64,000 nucleotides of DNA from Rahnella ecdela (GCF_019049625.1 NZ_JAFMOY010000131.1:124001-188000), one strand, 5' to 3'. Shown: positions 35,458 through 45,030, counted from the stretch's first letter. Made by a program: numbers and translations. Notes: a model not told the origin generated them from the sequence alone.

Positions 35458-35976
35458 ATGGCACTTCCTCGCAAACTGAAATACCTCAATCTGTTTAACG
35501 ACGGTCTGAGCTACATGGGCGTAGTGCAGTCAGTCACGCTGCCCAAGCTGACCCGCAAGCTTGAGAACTATCGCGGCGGCGGCATGAACGGCTCCGCGCC
35601 GGTGGATTTTGGGCTGGACGACGACGCGCTGACCGTTGAGTGGTCAATGGGCGGGCTCCCGGATGCAACCCTGTGGGCGCAGTATGCCGCCGCCGGTGCG
35701 GCAGATGTGCCGCTGCGTTTTGCCGGATCATTCCAGCGTGACGACACCGGCGATACTTCTGCCGTGGAAATCGTCATGCGGGGGCGTCACAAAGAAATCG
35801 ACACCGGCGACATGAAACAGGGCGAAGACACCGAAAGCAAAATCACCACGCAGTGTACGTATTACAAGCTGGTGATTGACGGTAATACGCTGATTGAAAT
35901 CGACACCGTGAACATGGTCGAAATCGTTAACGGCACCGACATGCTGGAAAAACACCGCCGCAATATCGGCCTGTAA
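35458..35976 (+). CDS. FII: Tail tube protein FII
   Basis: A 172-residue tube protein, same size as P2 FII, with MALPRKLKYLNLFNDGLSY, LPKLTRKLENYRGGGMNG and RGRHKEIDTGDMKQGEDTE. It is co-transcribed with FI, 11 bp after it. Confidence 0.97.
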   Translation: MALPRKLKYLNLFNDGLSYMGVVQSVTLPKLTRKLENYRGGGMNGSAPVDFGLDDDALTVEWSMGGLPDATLWAQYAAAGAADVPLRFAGSFQRDDTGDTSAVEIVMRGRHKEIDTGDMKQGEDTESKITTQCTYYKLVIDGNTLIEIDTVNMVEIVNGTDMLEKHRRNIGL

Positions 35977-36033
35977 TTACCGCGTGGCCGGTGAACGCTG
36001 GCCACGCCCACAACCTGACGTGGAGATAATCTG

Positions 36034-36336
36034 ATGAGCAATAAAGACCTGAATACCGCCGACGAAAACACCAACGTCGTGACGCTGGATAAACCCCTCA
36101 AGCGCGGCGAAACCCTGATTGATTCGGTGACGGTTATCCGTCCCACTGCCGGAGCATTGCGCGGCGTCGGTCTGGCTGACGTGGCTAATGCACAAGTTGA
36201 TGCGCTGCTGGTGGTACTGCCGCGCATCACCTACCCGAGCCTGACAAAAGAAGAGTGTAACGCGCTGGAACTGCCAGACCTTGTGGCGCTGGCGGGCAAG
36301 GTGATTGGTTTTTTATCGCCGAATTCGGAACTCTGA
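36034..36336 (+). CDS. E: Tail assembly chaperone E (0-frame product)
   Basis: A 100-residue chaperone of the tape-measure protein, with RGETLIDSVTVIRPTAGALRGV and LTKEECNALELPDLVALAGKV. P2 E has 91 residues. Near its end the slippery heptamer at 36309-36315 allows a -1 shift that makes E+E'. Confidence 0.93.
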   Translation: MSNKDLNTADENTNVVTLDKPLKRGETLIDSVTVIRPTAGALRGVGLADVANAQVDALLVVLPRITYPSLTKEECNALELPDLVALAGKVIGFLSPNSEL

Positions 36337-36488
36337 CGTTCCCGCCCCGCTTTGGGGTAGATGACCTGATGGCTGACGTGGCGGTGGTCTTTCACTGGCC
36401 ACCGTCAGAGCTCTATCCGATGAGCCCCGCCGAGCTCGCACAATGGCGCGCAAAGGCAATCGAACGAAGTGGACACGCCAATGAGTAA
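36034..36488 (+). CDS. E': E+E' frameshift product (-1 shift)
   Basis: In the -1 frame after 36315 an open frame runs to TAA at 36486-36488 and encodes 57 residues, including FGVDDLMADVAVVFHWPPSELYPMSPAELAQWRAKAIERSG. This matches the E' part of P2. The fusion would have about 151 residues. As in lambda G/GT, both forms are needed for tail assembly. The coordinates span the fusion, which is not one continuous frame. Confidence 0.85.
36309..36315 (+). other. Programmed -1 frameshift site T TTT TTA
   Basis: The heptamer is in phase with the E frame (ggT TTT TTA) and fits the X XXY YYZ rule. P2 uses T TTT TTG at the same place, from memory. A shift here joins E to the conserved E' frame. Confidence 0.85.
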
Positions 36489-38946
36489 CGTTAAGTTGCA
36501 GGTTCTGCTCAAGGCCGTTGACCAAGCAAGTCGCCCGTTTAAATCCATCCAGACAGCGAGTAAATCGCTGTCCGGGGATATCCGAAATACCCAAAACTCC
36601 CTCAAATCCCTGAACGCCCAAGCCGGGCGTATTGAGGGTTTTCGTAAAACGAGCGGTCAGCTTGCCGTAACCGGCCAGTCTCTCAAAATTGCAAAACAGG
36701 AAGCCGCCGCGCTGGCTGTCCAGTTTAAAAACACCACCAACCCGACGCGGGCGCAGGCCAAGGCGCTGGAAGATGCCAAGCGCGCCGCGTCTGACCTGCA
36801 AATCAAATACAACGGACTGCGGCAATCAGTGCAGCGTCAGCGTCAGGAACTGGCGCAGGCCGGGATCAATACGCGCACGCTGTCAGCCGATGAGCGCCGC
36901 CTGAAAACCTCAGTCAGTGAGACTACGGCACAGCTCAATCGCCAGCGCGATGCGCTTGCCCGCGTCAGCGCGCAGCAGGCCAGACTCGGTACGGTAAAAA
37001 AGCGCTATGACTCCGGCAAGCAGTTAGCCGCCGGTGCGCGCGGGGCGGGCATGGCTGGGGTCGGTGTGGCCGCTGCCGGGCTGTATGGGGAAGCCCGGTT
37101 TATTGCGCCGGGCATTGGTTTTGATAAACAGATGTCAGGCACGCAGGCCATTCTTGGCCTTGATAAGGGGGATGAAAAACTCGGTCAAGTTCGTAAGCAG
37201 GCGCGTGATATCGGCGCGACAACGGCGTTTTCTCCGGGCGACGTTGCCCGCACGCAGACCACGCTTGCCCGCTCGGGCTATGACGCCGATTCAGTGCTGG
37301 CCGCAACGGGATCCACCGTTAACCTGAGCCTTGCGGCGGATGTCGATATTGCCGAAGCCGCCGACATTATCACCAATATGCAATCGGCGTTTAACCTGCC
37401 GACCACGGAAATTCAGCGCGTAGCGGACGTGATGACCAAGGGGTTTACCTCGTCAAATACCGGGCTGATTGAGCTTGGCGAAGCGATGAAATACGTCGCG
37501 CCCATTGCTGAGGCGGCGGGTGCCAGCATTGAAGACACGACGGCCATGCTCGGCGTGATGGCGGATAACGGGATTAAAGGGTCGATGGCCGGTACGGGTG
37601 CAAGCGCTATTTTCAGCCGTCTGCAAGCCCCCGTTGGTCAGGCTCCGGCGGCGCTTAATGAGCTGGGTATTAAAACCCGAGACGCAAAAGGCAACATGCT
37701 GCCGGTGGTAGGGATCCTCCAGTCGATTGACCGGTCTTTTAAAAAGAACAAACTCGGCACCGCGCAGCAGGCTGAATACCTGAAAGTTATCTTTGGTGAA
37801 GAGGCCATGAAGGGTGCGGTCAAGCTGGTGGCCGCTGCGGGTAACGGCAACCTTGCTGAGAAGCAAGGCGCGATTAAAAACTCTACGGGCACCACGGAGC
37901 GTATCGCCAAAGTCCAGACCGACAACCTCGACGGGGATTTAAAAAACCTCGCATCGGCATGGGAAGATTTACAGATTGAGGTTTTCGAGAAACAGGATAA
38001 GACCCTGCGCCGCCTGACCACCTCGGCCACCGAGTGGTTAGGGAAAATCGGGGCATGGACGAAAGCCAATCCAGAGCTGACGAAAACACTTTTTGCTGTG
38101 GCCTCGGGTGCGTTGGCCATCATCGGCGTACTGGGCGGAATTGGTCTTATCGCGTGGCCGGTGATAGCGGGCATTAATGCGATTATCGCCGTCGCCGGTA
38201 CGCTCGGGGTGATATTCAGCACGGCGGGAACGGCCATTGTCACTGCGCTGGGCGCAATAACATGGCCAGTGCTGGCCGTCGGCGCGCTGTTCGTCGCTGC
38301 GGCTCTGCTAATCCGTAAATACTGGGAACCTATCAGCGCCTTTTTCTCCGGCGTGGTTGAGGGTTTGGGCGTTGCCTTTGAGCCTATCAAAGAGCTTTTT
38401 GCGCCGCTTAAGCCGGTATTTGACGGCTTGGGGCAGATGCTTAAAAAAACATGGCAGTGGTTCAAGGAGTTAATTGCGCCGGTGAAATCCACGCAGGAAA
38501 CGCTGGAAAGTTGCAAAAATGCCGGGGTGCTGTTTGGTCAGGCCGTGGCTAATGCGCTCACTGCACCTTTGCAGGTATTCAACAAACTGCGTCGCGGCGT
38601 TGACTGGTTGCTGGAAAAGCTCGGGCTTATCAAGGGTGAGTCTGAGGATATCGACAAAGCCGCAGACAAGGCAGAGCAGCGAGCTAAATCAGAGGGCGGT
38701 AATTCAGAGGCCGCAAGTTCAGAACCGTACCAGCCGCCGGGCGGTAATTTTGGATTCAGTTACGGCTACGTGCCGGTGTCGGCGGGTGGTGGGCGTTCTT
38801 ATACCGACAACAGCAAAAATAGTTATCAGATTTCCGTCGGTGCCGGTATGGGCGCACAGGATACCAGTCGTCAGGTGATGGATGCGCTGGATGCCCGAGA
38901 ACGCCAGCGGCGTGCAGATTTACGCTCACGGCTGGGTTATGACTAA
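36481..38946 (+). CDS. T: Tail tape-measure protein T
   Basis: An 821-residue protein (P2 T has 815) that sets tail length. It starts MSNVKLQVLLKAVDQASRPFKSIQ, has a coiled-coil N-terminal third, the TP901-type domain ATTAFSPGDVARTQTTLARSGYDAD ... ITNMQSAFNLPTTEI, and hydrophobic segments around 550-610. The start at 36481 overlaps the E' end. The GTG at 36469 is less likely. Confidence 0.96.
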   Translation: MSNVKLQVLLKAVDQASRPFKSIQTASKSLSGDIRNTQNSLKSLNAQAGRIEGFRKTSGQLAVTGQSLKIAKQEAAALAVQFKNTTNPTRAQAKALEDAKRAASDLQIKYNGLRQSVQRQRQELAQAGINTRTLSADERRLKTSVSETTAQLNRQRDALARVSAQQARLGTVKKRYDSGKQLAAGARGAGMAGVGVAAAGLYGEARFIAPGIGFDKQMSGTQAILGLDKGDEKLGQVRKQARDIGATTAFSPGDVARTQTTLARSGYDADSVLAATGSTVNLSLAADVDIAEAADIITNMQSAFNLPTTEIQRVADVMTKGFTSSNTGLIELGEAMKYVAPIAEAAGASIEDTTAMLGVMADNGIKGSMAGTGASAIFSRLQAPVGQAPAALNELGIKTRDAKGNMLPVVGILQSIDRSFKKNKLGTAQQAEYLKVIFGEEAMKGAVKLVAAAGNGNLAEKQGAIKNSTGTTERIAKVQTDNLDGDLKNLASAWEDLQIEVFEKQDKTLRRLTTSATEWLGKIGAWTKANPELTKTLFAVASGALAIIGVLGGIGLIAWPVIAGINAIIAVAGTLGVIFSTAGTAIVTALGAITWPVLAVGALFVAAALLIRKYWEPISAFFSGVVEGLGVAFEPIKELFAPLKPVFDGLGQMLKKTWQWFKELIAPVKSTQETLESCKNAGVLFGQAVANALTAPLQVFNKLRRGVDWLLEKLGLIKGESEDIDKAADKAEQRAKSEGGNSEAASSEPYQPPGGNFGFSYGYVPVSAGGGRSYTDNSKNSYQISVGAGMGAQDTSRQVMDALDARERQRRADLRSRLGYD

Positions 38947-38958
38947 GGAGATATTCGT

Positions 38959-39423
38959 ATGATGTTAACGCTCGGATTATTTGTGTTTCAGCTTCAGACC
39001 GTCCCTTATCAGAGCCTGCAACGCAATGTTGATTACCGCTGGCCGTCAAACAGCCGTGTTGGCCAGCGTCCCGCACTGCAATTTCTCGGCGTGAATGAGG
39101 AAAAAATCACCCTGTCAGGGGTGCTTATGCCGGAAATCACCGGCGGACGCATGTCACTGCTGGTACTTAACCAGATGGCCGATGAGGGCAAGGCGTGGCC
39201 GCTGCTTGAGGGCTCCAGCACCATTTATGGCATGTTTGTGGTGGAAAGCCTCAGTGAAACCCGTAGTGAATTTTTTGCCGATGGCAGCGCGCGAAGCATT
39301 GAATTTACGCTAACGCTCACCCGCGTGGATGAGACCCTGACTTCCATGTTTGGTGACTTGCAGGCGCAGGCTGACGGATTGCTGAATAAAGCCAGCTCGG
39401 CGGTGCAGGGGGTATGGTCATGA
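38959..39423 (+). CDS. U: Tail protein U
   Basis: A 154-residue protein (P2 U has 159) with QRNVDYRWPSNSRVGQRPALQFLG and VESLSETRSEFFADGSARSIEFTLTL, typical of the U family at the tail tip. It ends in an ATGA overlap with D. Confidence 0.95.
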   Translation: MMLTLGLFVFQLQTVPYQSLQRNVDYRWPSNSRVGQRPALQFLGVNEEKITLSGVLMPEITGGRMSLLVLNQMADEGKAWPLLEGSSTIYGMFVVESLSETRSEFFADGSARSIEFTLTLTRVDETLTSMFGDLQAQADGLLNKASSAVQGVWS

Positions 39424-40583
39424 TAACGGGTATGACACTTGATGCCGGGGCGAAACTGGCACCGGCGTTTATGCTGATGCAGGCGGGTAATGACATCACG
39501 AAAGATATCAGCGCCCGGCTGTTATCTATGACGCTCACGGATAACCGGGGGTTTGAAGCTGACCAGCTCGACATTGAGCTCGATGACAGCGACGGTCAGG
39601 TCGAGATGCCTGCGCGCGGCGCGGTGCTCTCCCTGTTCTTGGGCTGGCAGGGTGCGGCGCTGCTGGGTAAGGGGCAATTTACGGTTGATGAAGTTGAACA
39701 CCGTGGCGCGCCGGATACGTTGACCATCCGGGCGCGCAGTGCTGACTTTCGCGGCACCCTGAACTCACGGCGTGAAATGTCTTACCACGACACCACGCTC
39801 GGTCAGGTGGTGGAGCAAATCGCCGCGCGCAATAAGCTGACGGCCAGCGTAGCCCCGCAGCTGAACGCCATTAGTATTCCGCACATCGATCAGTCTCAGG
39901 AGTCTGACGCCAAGTTTTTAACCCGTCTGGCCACGCGCAACGGGGCAGATGTTTCGGTGAAAGCCGGTAAGTTACTTTTTTTGAAAGCGGGAAGCGGGAC
40001 GACCGCCAGCGGCAAGCCCATACCGATTATGACGATTGAGCGCGCCGACGGAGACCGGCATCAGTTTGCCATTGCTGACCGGGGCGCATATACCGGCGTA
40101 ACGGCCAAATGGTTACACACCAAAGACCCTAAGCCGAAAAAGCAAAAGGTCAAAATCCAGCGAAAGCCAAAGTTCAAACAATTGCGCGCACTGCAACACC
40201 CCAAAGCGAAACCGATTAAAACCAAGGCATCCGCAGTCAAAACACCTGAAGCCAAAGAAGGTGAATACATGGCCGGTGAAGCGGATAACGTGTTTGCACT
40301 GACCACCATCTATGCCAGTAAAGCGCAGGCCATGCGCGCAGCAGCGGCAAAGTGGGATAAGTTGCAACGCGGGGTGGCGGAATTCTCCATTAATCTGGCT
40401 ATGGGGCGCGCGGATTTATACCCCGAAACGCCGGTGCAGGTTAAAGGGTTTAAGCGCGTCATAGACGACCAGTCATGGATTATCACTAAGGTGGTTCACT
40501 CACTCAGCAATGGTGGCTACACGACGTCCCTAGACCTTGAGGTAAGGCTTTCGGATGTGGAGTTTGATACGCAGGAAGAATGA
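39420..40583 (+). CDS. D: Tail protein D (baseplate hub)
   Basis: The 387 residues match P2 D (387): LTDNRGFEADQLDIELDDSDG, DTLTIRARSADFRGTLNSRRE, GRADLYPETPVQV. The hub fold of this protein resembles T4 gp27. A Lys-rich loop at about 232-285 is specific to this phage. The ATG at 39420 is chosen since GGGGG precedes it; one at 39414 is too close. Confidence 0.96.
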   Translation: MITGMTLDAGAKLAPAFMLMQAGNDITKDISARLLSMTLTDNRGFEADQLDIELDDSDGQVEMPARGAVLSLFLGWQGAALLGKGQFTVDEVEHRGAPDTLTIRARSADFRGTLNSRREMSYHDTTLGQVVEQIAARNKLTASVAPQLNAISIPHIDQSQESDAKFLTRLATRNGADVSVKAGKLLFLKAGSGTTASGKPIPIMTIERADGDRHQFAIADRGAYTGVTAKWLHTKDPKPKKQKVKIQRKPKFKQLRALQHPKAKPIKTKASAVKTPEAKEGEYMAGEADNVFALTTIYASKAQAMRAAAAKWDKLQRGVAEFSINLAMGRADLYPETPVQVKGFKRVIDDQSWIITKVVHSLSNGGYTTSLDLEVRLSDVEFDTQEE

Positions 40584-40668
40584 TGAATTAATTGGTTAAC
40601 TATTTGTTTTAATAGAATTAAATGGTTAAAATCAACGCATCTTAAAGTGATTCATTGAGGTGGTGATC

Positions 40669-40887
40669 ATGTTCCATTGTCCAATCTGCAAACACGCTGC
40701 ACATACCCGTTCCAGCCGTTACCTGAGTGAGAACACTAAAGAACGATATAACCAGTGCCAGAACATAAATTGTGGCCACACGTTTAAGACGATGGAATCA
40801 TTTGACGGCTCAATTATGAAGCCGGGACATATCAACGCAGTGATGCCTCACCCAACCTCGCACGGTCAGCAAACCTTCCTGATGTAA
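40669..40887 (+). CDS. ogr: Late gene activator Ogr/Delta
   Basis: Zinc-finger transcription activator of 72 residues that binds the late promoters and the alpha subunit of RNA polymerase. The four zinc cysteines are in FHCPICKHAAH and CQNINCGHTF, and the end MPHPTSHGQQTFLM resembles P2 Ogr. It is the last phage gene before the right end, as in P2. Confidence 0.96.
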   Translation: MFHCPICKHAAHTRSSRYLSENTKERYNQCQNINCGHTFKTMESFDGSIMKPGHINAVMPHPTSHGQQTFLM

Positions 40888-40900
40888 TCGCAGAAACAGA

Positions 40901-40933
40901 AAAGCCCCGCAAATTAAAATGCGGGGCTTTTTT
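40901..40933 (+). terminator. Terminator after ogr
   Basis: Perfect 10-bp stem AAAGCCCCGC / GCGGGGCTTT with a 10-base AT loop and a T-run. It closes the late operon at the right phage end. Confidence 0.92.
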
Positions 40934-41250
40934 GTAGTTAAATCTCGAAATGGTCAATATGTGGACGTGGTTTGAAATAAATCCTTATATTTCAATTAAA
41001 TAAACCCTAAATCATGTCACCTTGAACTGACATTGCGGGTTATTCTCCATATTGACCAATGAATAGCAGTCTACATGTGCGGGTGCTGGCCTGGCAGAGA
41101 TAAACTGGAAACTACAGGTTTATGATACCAGACAATCAATAAGGTTGATTGTCAGCAATGGCGGTACTGCTTTGCCAGAGGTCCACAACGTATAGCGCTC
41201 TGGCAAAACAGACTGTCTTACAGACAGTGCAGGGCAGGGAAAGATGAAAC
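40934..41250. other. Right phage end and former pflB-pflA intergenic DNA
   Basis: No gene is supported. It holds the candidate attR (41006-41012), the inverted repeat TGGTCAATATG / CATATTGACCA (40951-40961 and 41048-41058) and three hairpins: GACAATCAA / TTGATTGTC (41131-41153), TTTGCCAGAG / CTCTGGCAAA (41171-41207) and ACTGTCT / AGACAGT (41212-41228). The part beyond attR is presumably the original DNA between pflB and pflA, including the native pflA promoter. Confidence 0.6.
41006..41012. other. Candidate attR core (CCTAAAT)
   Basis: Same seven bases as at 7626-7632. It lies 73 bp beyond the ogr terminator, where the right end of a P2-like prophage is expected. Evidence is limited to this short match. 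Confidence 0.3.
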
Positions 41251-41277
41251 AAAGGCTCCACGGTGTGGAGCCTTTTT
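41251..41277. terminator. Terminator after pflB
   Basis: Perfect stem GGCTCCAC / GTGGAGCC with a 3-base loop, 28 bp after the pflB stop. The minus strand has TTTGTTT after it, the plus strand TTTTT, so it may stop transcripts from both sides. Confidence 0.8.
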
Positions 41278-41304
41278 ATCAGACCAGATTACAAGGCTGA
41301 ACTA

Positions 41305-43587
41305 TTACAGGGACTTGGTGAAAGTACGGGTAATAACGTCTTGTTGCTGTTCTTTAGTCAGTGAGTTGAAACGCACTGCGTAACCAGAAACACGGATGGT
41401 CAGCTGAGGATAGTTTTCAGGATGTTCCATCGCATCTAACAGCATTTCGCGGTTCATTACGTTCACGTTCAGGTGTTGACCACCTTCGATGGACGCTTCG
41501 TGGTGGAAGTAACCATCCATCAGGCCAGCGAGGTTGGCTTTACGCACATCATCGTCTTTACCCAGCGCATTTGGAACGATAGAGAAGGTATAAGAAATAC
41601 CATCTTTCGCGTAAGCAAACGGCAGTTTAGCAACAGAAGTCAGAGAGGCAACCGCACCTTTCTGGTCACGACCGTGCATTGGGTTAGCACCTGGACCAAA
41701 TGGAGCGCCAGCGCGACGACCGTCTGGAGTGTTACCTGTTTTCTTACCATATACCACGTTAGAGGTGATGGTCAGAACAGACTGAGTCGCTACAGCGCCA
41801 CGGTAGGTACGTAGTTTCTGAATTTTCTTCATGAAACGTTCTACCAGATCACAAGCGATGTCATCTACGCGAGAATCGTTGTTACCGAACTGTGGATATT
41901 CGCCTTCAATTTTGAAGTCTACAGCCAGGCCGTCTTCGTCACGGATGGTGCTAACTTTTGCATATTTGATAGCAGACAGTGAGTCAGCAGCAACTGACAG
42001 ACCTGCGATACCACACGCCATTGTGCGATAAACGTCACGGTCATGCAGAGCCATCAGCGATGCTTCGTAGCTGTATTTGTCATGCATGTAGTGAATGATG
42101 TTCAGCGCAGTCACGTACTGTTTAGCCAACCAGTCCATGAAGTGATCCATGCGGTCCATGACTTTATCGAAGGTCAGGACTTCATCCATCATTGGCGCTT
42201 CTTTAGGACCCACCTGGATTTTCATTTTTTCATCAACGCCGCCGTTGATTGCGTACAACATGGTTTTCGCCAGGTTTGCACGAGCGCCGAAGAACTGCAT
42301 TTGTTTACCCACAACCATCGGGCTCACACAACAAGCGATAGCATAGTCATCGTTGTTGAAGTCAGGACGCATCAGGTCATCGTTCTCATACTGTACAGAT
42401 GAGGTATCGATTGACACTTTCGCTGCGTACTTTTTGAAGTTCATTGGCAGTTTTTCAGACCACAGAATGGTCATGTTCGGCTCTGGTGAAGGCCCCATGG
42501 TGTACAGGGTATTCAGGAAGCGGAAGCTGCTTTTGGTCACCAGAGTACGGCCATCAACGCCCATACCTGCCAGAGATTCAGTTGCCCAGATTGGGTCACC
42601 GGAGAACAGTTCATCATATTCAGGAGTACGCAGGAAACGAACCATACGCAGTTTCATAACCAGGTGGTCAATCAGTTCCTGAGCTTGTTCTTCGTTAAGT
42701 TTGCCTGCTTTGATATCACGTTCGATGAATACGTCAAGGAAAGTAGATACGCGGCCGAATGACATTGCAGCGCCGTTCTGAGATTTAACCGCAGCCAGGT
42801 AGCCGAAGTAAGTCCACTGAACAGCTTCTTGCGCGTTGGTCGCAGGACCAGAAATGTCGCAACCGTATTTAGCAGCCATTTCTTTAATTTGGCCCAGAGC
42901 ACGGTGTTGTTCAGAGATTTCTTCACGCAGCTGGATGGTCATTTCCAGGTTTACGCCATTTTCCAGATCGTCTTGCAGAGACTGGAATTGTGCGAATTTG
43001 TCGGCCATCAGGAAGTCGATACCGTACAGCGCAACGCGACGGTAGTCACCGATGATACGACCACGACCATATGCATCCGGCAGACCGGTCAGAACACCGG
43101 ATTTACGGCAGTTCAGGATGTCTTTGGTGTAAACATCAAATACGCCCTGGTTGTGCGTTTTGCGATAATCAGTGAAAACTTTTTTCAGCGCTGGATCCAG
43201 TTCACGACCATAAACTTTACATGAACCTTCGACCATTTTGATGCCGCCGAATGGGATCAGAGCACGTTTCAATGGCGCGTCAGTCTGCAGACCAACGATA
43301 GTTTCCAGCGGTTTATTGATATAACCAGCGTCGTGAGAAGTGATGGTAGAGGCAACGTCAGTATCGAAATCAACAGGAGCCTTAGTGCGGTTCTCCAGTT
43401 TGATACCATCCATTACTTTATCCCACAGGGTGGTTGTCGCTTGGGTAGCGCCAGCCAGGAAGGACTCATCACCTTCATACGGTGTGTAGTTCTTCTGAAT
43501 GAAGTCACGGACGTTTACGCCATTCTGCCATTCACCAGCACTAAAACCTTGCCATGCGTTGGTCAATTTTTCATTGAGCTTGGACAT
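41305..43587 (-). CDS. pflB: Pyruvate formate-lyase (formate C-acetyltransferase)
   Basis: Converts pyruvate and CoA to acetyl-CoA and formate in anaerobic growth, using a glycyl radical made by PflA. The 760 residues equal E. coli PflB in size. The radical site is Gly735 in RVSGYAVRF, and the two catalytic cysteines are in [13 protein letters not shown] (about 419-420). The N-terminus [18 protein letters not shown] is typical. It follows focA in the standard focA-pflB operon. AAGGTAGG stands before the ATG. Confidence 0.98.
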   Translation of the reverse strand: MSKLNEKLTNAWQGFSAGEWQNGVNVRDFIQKNYTPYEGDESFLAGATQATTTLWDKVMDGIKLENRTKAPVDFDTDVASTITSHDAGYINKPLETIVGLQTDAPLKRALIPFGGIKMVEGSCKVYGRELDPALKKVFTDYRKTHNQGVFDVYTKDILNCRKSGVLTGLPDAYGRGRIIGDYRRVALYGIDFLMADKFAQFQSLQDDLENGVNLEMTIQLREEISEQHRALGQIKEMAAKYGCDISGPATNAQEAVQWTYFGYLAAVKSQNGAAMSFGRVSTFLDVFIERDIKAGKLNEEQAQELIDHLVMKLRMVRFLRTPEYDELFSGDPIWATESLAGMGVDGRTLVTKSSFRFLNTLYTMGPSPEPNMTILWSEKLPMNFKKYAAKVSIDTSSVQYENDDLMRPDFNNDDYAIACCVSPMVVGKQMQFFGARANLAKTMLYAINGGVDEKMKIQVGPKEAPMMDEVLTFDKVMDRMDHFMDWLAKQYVTALNIIHYMHDKYSYEASLMALHDRDVYRTMACGIAGLSVAADSLSAIKYAKVSTIRDEDGLAVDFKIEGEYPQFGNNDSRVDDIACDLVERFMKKIQKLRTYRGAVATQSVLTITSNVVYGKKTGNTPDGRRAGAPFGPGANPMHGRDQKGAVASLTSVAKLPFAYAKDGISYTFSIVPNALGKDDDVRKANLAGLMDGYFHHEASIEGGQHLNVNVMNREMLLDAMEHPENYPQLTIRVSGYAVRFNSLTKEQQQDVITRTFTKSL

Positions 43588-43662
43588 TTTGCACCTACCT
43601 TCTAATTTGGATTTCTTTAAAAATCACGTGTAAAACTGTCGTAACAAGAGTGCCACGTTGTA

Positions 43663-44520
43663 TCAGTGGTGCTTCTCATCGCGAAGATATATGACCCAAT
43701 AAGTTAACCCTACCAGCAAACCGCCCCCGATGATGTTACCTAGGGTCACAGGGATGAGATTGTCGATGATAAAGTTAGAGACGTTGAGTTCTGCGAATTG
43801 TGCCGGAGTTGTGCCGACTGCCTGCCAGAAGTCTGGCGTCGCAAAATTCTTCACTACGATGCCTAAAGGGATCATGAACATGTTGGCTATGCTGTGCTCG
43901 AAACCGCTGGCAACAAACATCGCGACCGGTAATACCATGGCGAACATTTTGTCCATCAGGCTGCGTCCGGAATAACTCATCCAGACCGCCAGGCAAACCA
44001 TCAGGTTCGCGAGGATCCCCAGACATACGGCTTCAACAAAGGTGTGATGCATTTTATGGTCAGCGGTTTGCAGGACATTAAGCCCCCACAAGCCATTATC
44101 GGCCATGTATTCACCTGAGAACCAAATCAGCGCCACAAAGAACAGGCATCCGAACAGGTTACCAATATAGACATTGAGCCAGTTGCGTGCCAATTGCCCC
44201 CAGGTAATACGCCCGCTGGCTTTCGCGATAACGATAAGCACAGTGGAAGTAAACAGGTCTGCGCCGCACACGACGACAAGCATTAAACCTAGTGAGAAGC
44301 AGATGCCCCCGACGAGTTTAGCCAGGCCATAAGGCACGGTTCCTGTGCCTGTAGTAGCAGTGATATAAAAAGCAAAGGCGATAGAAATAAAGACGCCAGC
44401 AGTAATGGCTAAAAAGAATGTTTTTAACGGTTGTTTGGTGGCTTTATAAACGCCAGCATCTTCAGCAACTTTTGCTGTAGCGGCGGGTAAAATGAGATCG
44501 AAGGGGTTGTCAGCTTTCAC
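43663..44520 (-). CDS. focA: Formate channel FocA
   Basis: Pentameric inner-membrane formate channel/transporter of 285 residues, same size as in E. coli. It begins MKADNPFDLILPAATAKVAEDAGVYKATKQP, and has six hydrophobic segments and the pore-helix motif PLGIVVKNFA with the selectivity His in this region. It is the first gene of the focA-pflB operon and is regulated by oxygen through FNR and ArcA in relatives. Confidence 0.97.
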   Translation of the reverse strand: MKADNPFDLILPAATAKVAEDAGVYKATKQPLKTFFLAITAGVFISIAFAFYITATTGTGTVPYGLAKLVGGICFSLGLMLVVVCGADLFTSTVLIVIAKASGRITWGQLARNWLNVYIGNLFGCLFFVALIWFSGEYMADNGLWGLNVLQTADHKMHHTFVEAVCLGILANLMVCLAVWMSYSGRSLMDKMFAMVLPVAMFVASGFEHSIANMFMIPLGIVVKNFATPDFWQAVGTTPAQFAELNVSNFIIDNLIPVTLGNIIGGGLLVGLTYWVIYLRDEKHH

Positions 44521-44966
44521 ATTAACTCTCTTATTCAGGGCTATGCACTGCGCAACGAGATACTAGCAAAGCAGTATAACGTAAAAATTGACGTGGATCA
44601 TATGAGGCGGTTTTTGGTGGTTTTTAAACTACTACTGAAGGGGTGGTTTTGAGGCTAACTCTTTGAAATTGCTCCCATAAAAACATTTTAATTTTTACAA
44701 ATAAAGTTGAGGGCTAGCGAAACTATTTTCACCTACGGGTAAATAATAAGGCTTCAATGTTAATTAATATCATCAATTTTAGTTTGTAAATTTAACTTTG
44801 GTTTAACGCATAAAAAAACGTATAAAAATAAGTGTCATATTTTGGTCTTAAAAACGACATGCGGACATTATTTAGCGCGGAATTACACGTCATTTTAATG
44901 GCTGAGTCAAACCTTAGCGAATAAAAGGAGCAGCGTAAGCGCAGAACTTCTTCTGTATGTATAAGC
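44521..44966. promoter_or_regulatory. focA-pflB control region
   Basis: About 450 AT-rich bases without a gene between focA and the ycaO terminator. In E. coli the same interval holds several pfl promoters and sites for FNR, ArcA and IHF. A perfect ArcA-type box TGTTAATTAA is visible at 44758-44767, next to a half FNR-like ATCAA. Other sites could not be fixed by eye. Confidence 0.6.
44758..44767. promoter_or_regulatory. Candidate ArcA-P box
   Basis: TGTTAATTAA fits the WGTTAATTAW consensus for phosphorylated ArcA exactly, about 240 bp upstream of focA, where anaerobic activation by ArcA is known in E. coli. Confidence 0.5.
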
Positions 44967-44996
44967 AAAAAAGCCAGCAGGAAAACCCGCTGGCTT
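44967..44996 (-). terminator. Terminator after ycaO
   Basis: Stem AAGCCAGC / GCTGGCTT with a 10-base loop, followed on the minus strand by a T-run, 35 bp after the ycaO stop. Confidence 0.85.
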
Positions 44997-45030
44997 CAAT
45001 CAATTCATCCAATTCATCACGTCTGGGCGA

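Larger units (their letters stand above)
7626..41012. mobile_element. P2-like prophage (Peduovirus type) inserted between pflA and pflB
   Basis: The block holds integrase, C repressor, Cox, early genes, replication gene A, a P2-type cos site and the full set of P2 structural genes Q to D, ending with the late activator ogr. Gene order and orientation are those of P2. The left end lies in the 40 bp between int and pflA. The right end lies after the ogr terminator and before the pflB terminator. The 7-bp sequence CCTAAAT occurs in both places (7626-7632 and 41006-41012) and is used here as a provisional boundary, although it is short for a P2-type core. No tRNA is involved. Cargo lies at 13440-18890 and 27695-28462. 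Gene A carries an in-frame stop. Confidence 0.93.
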
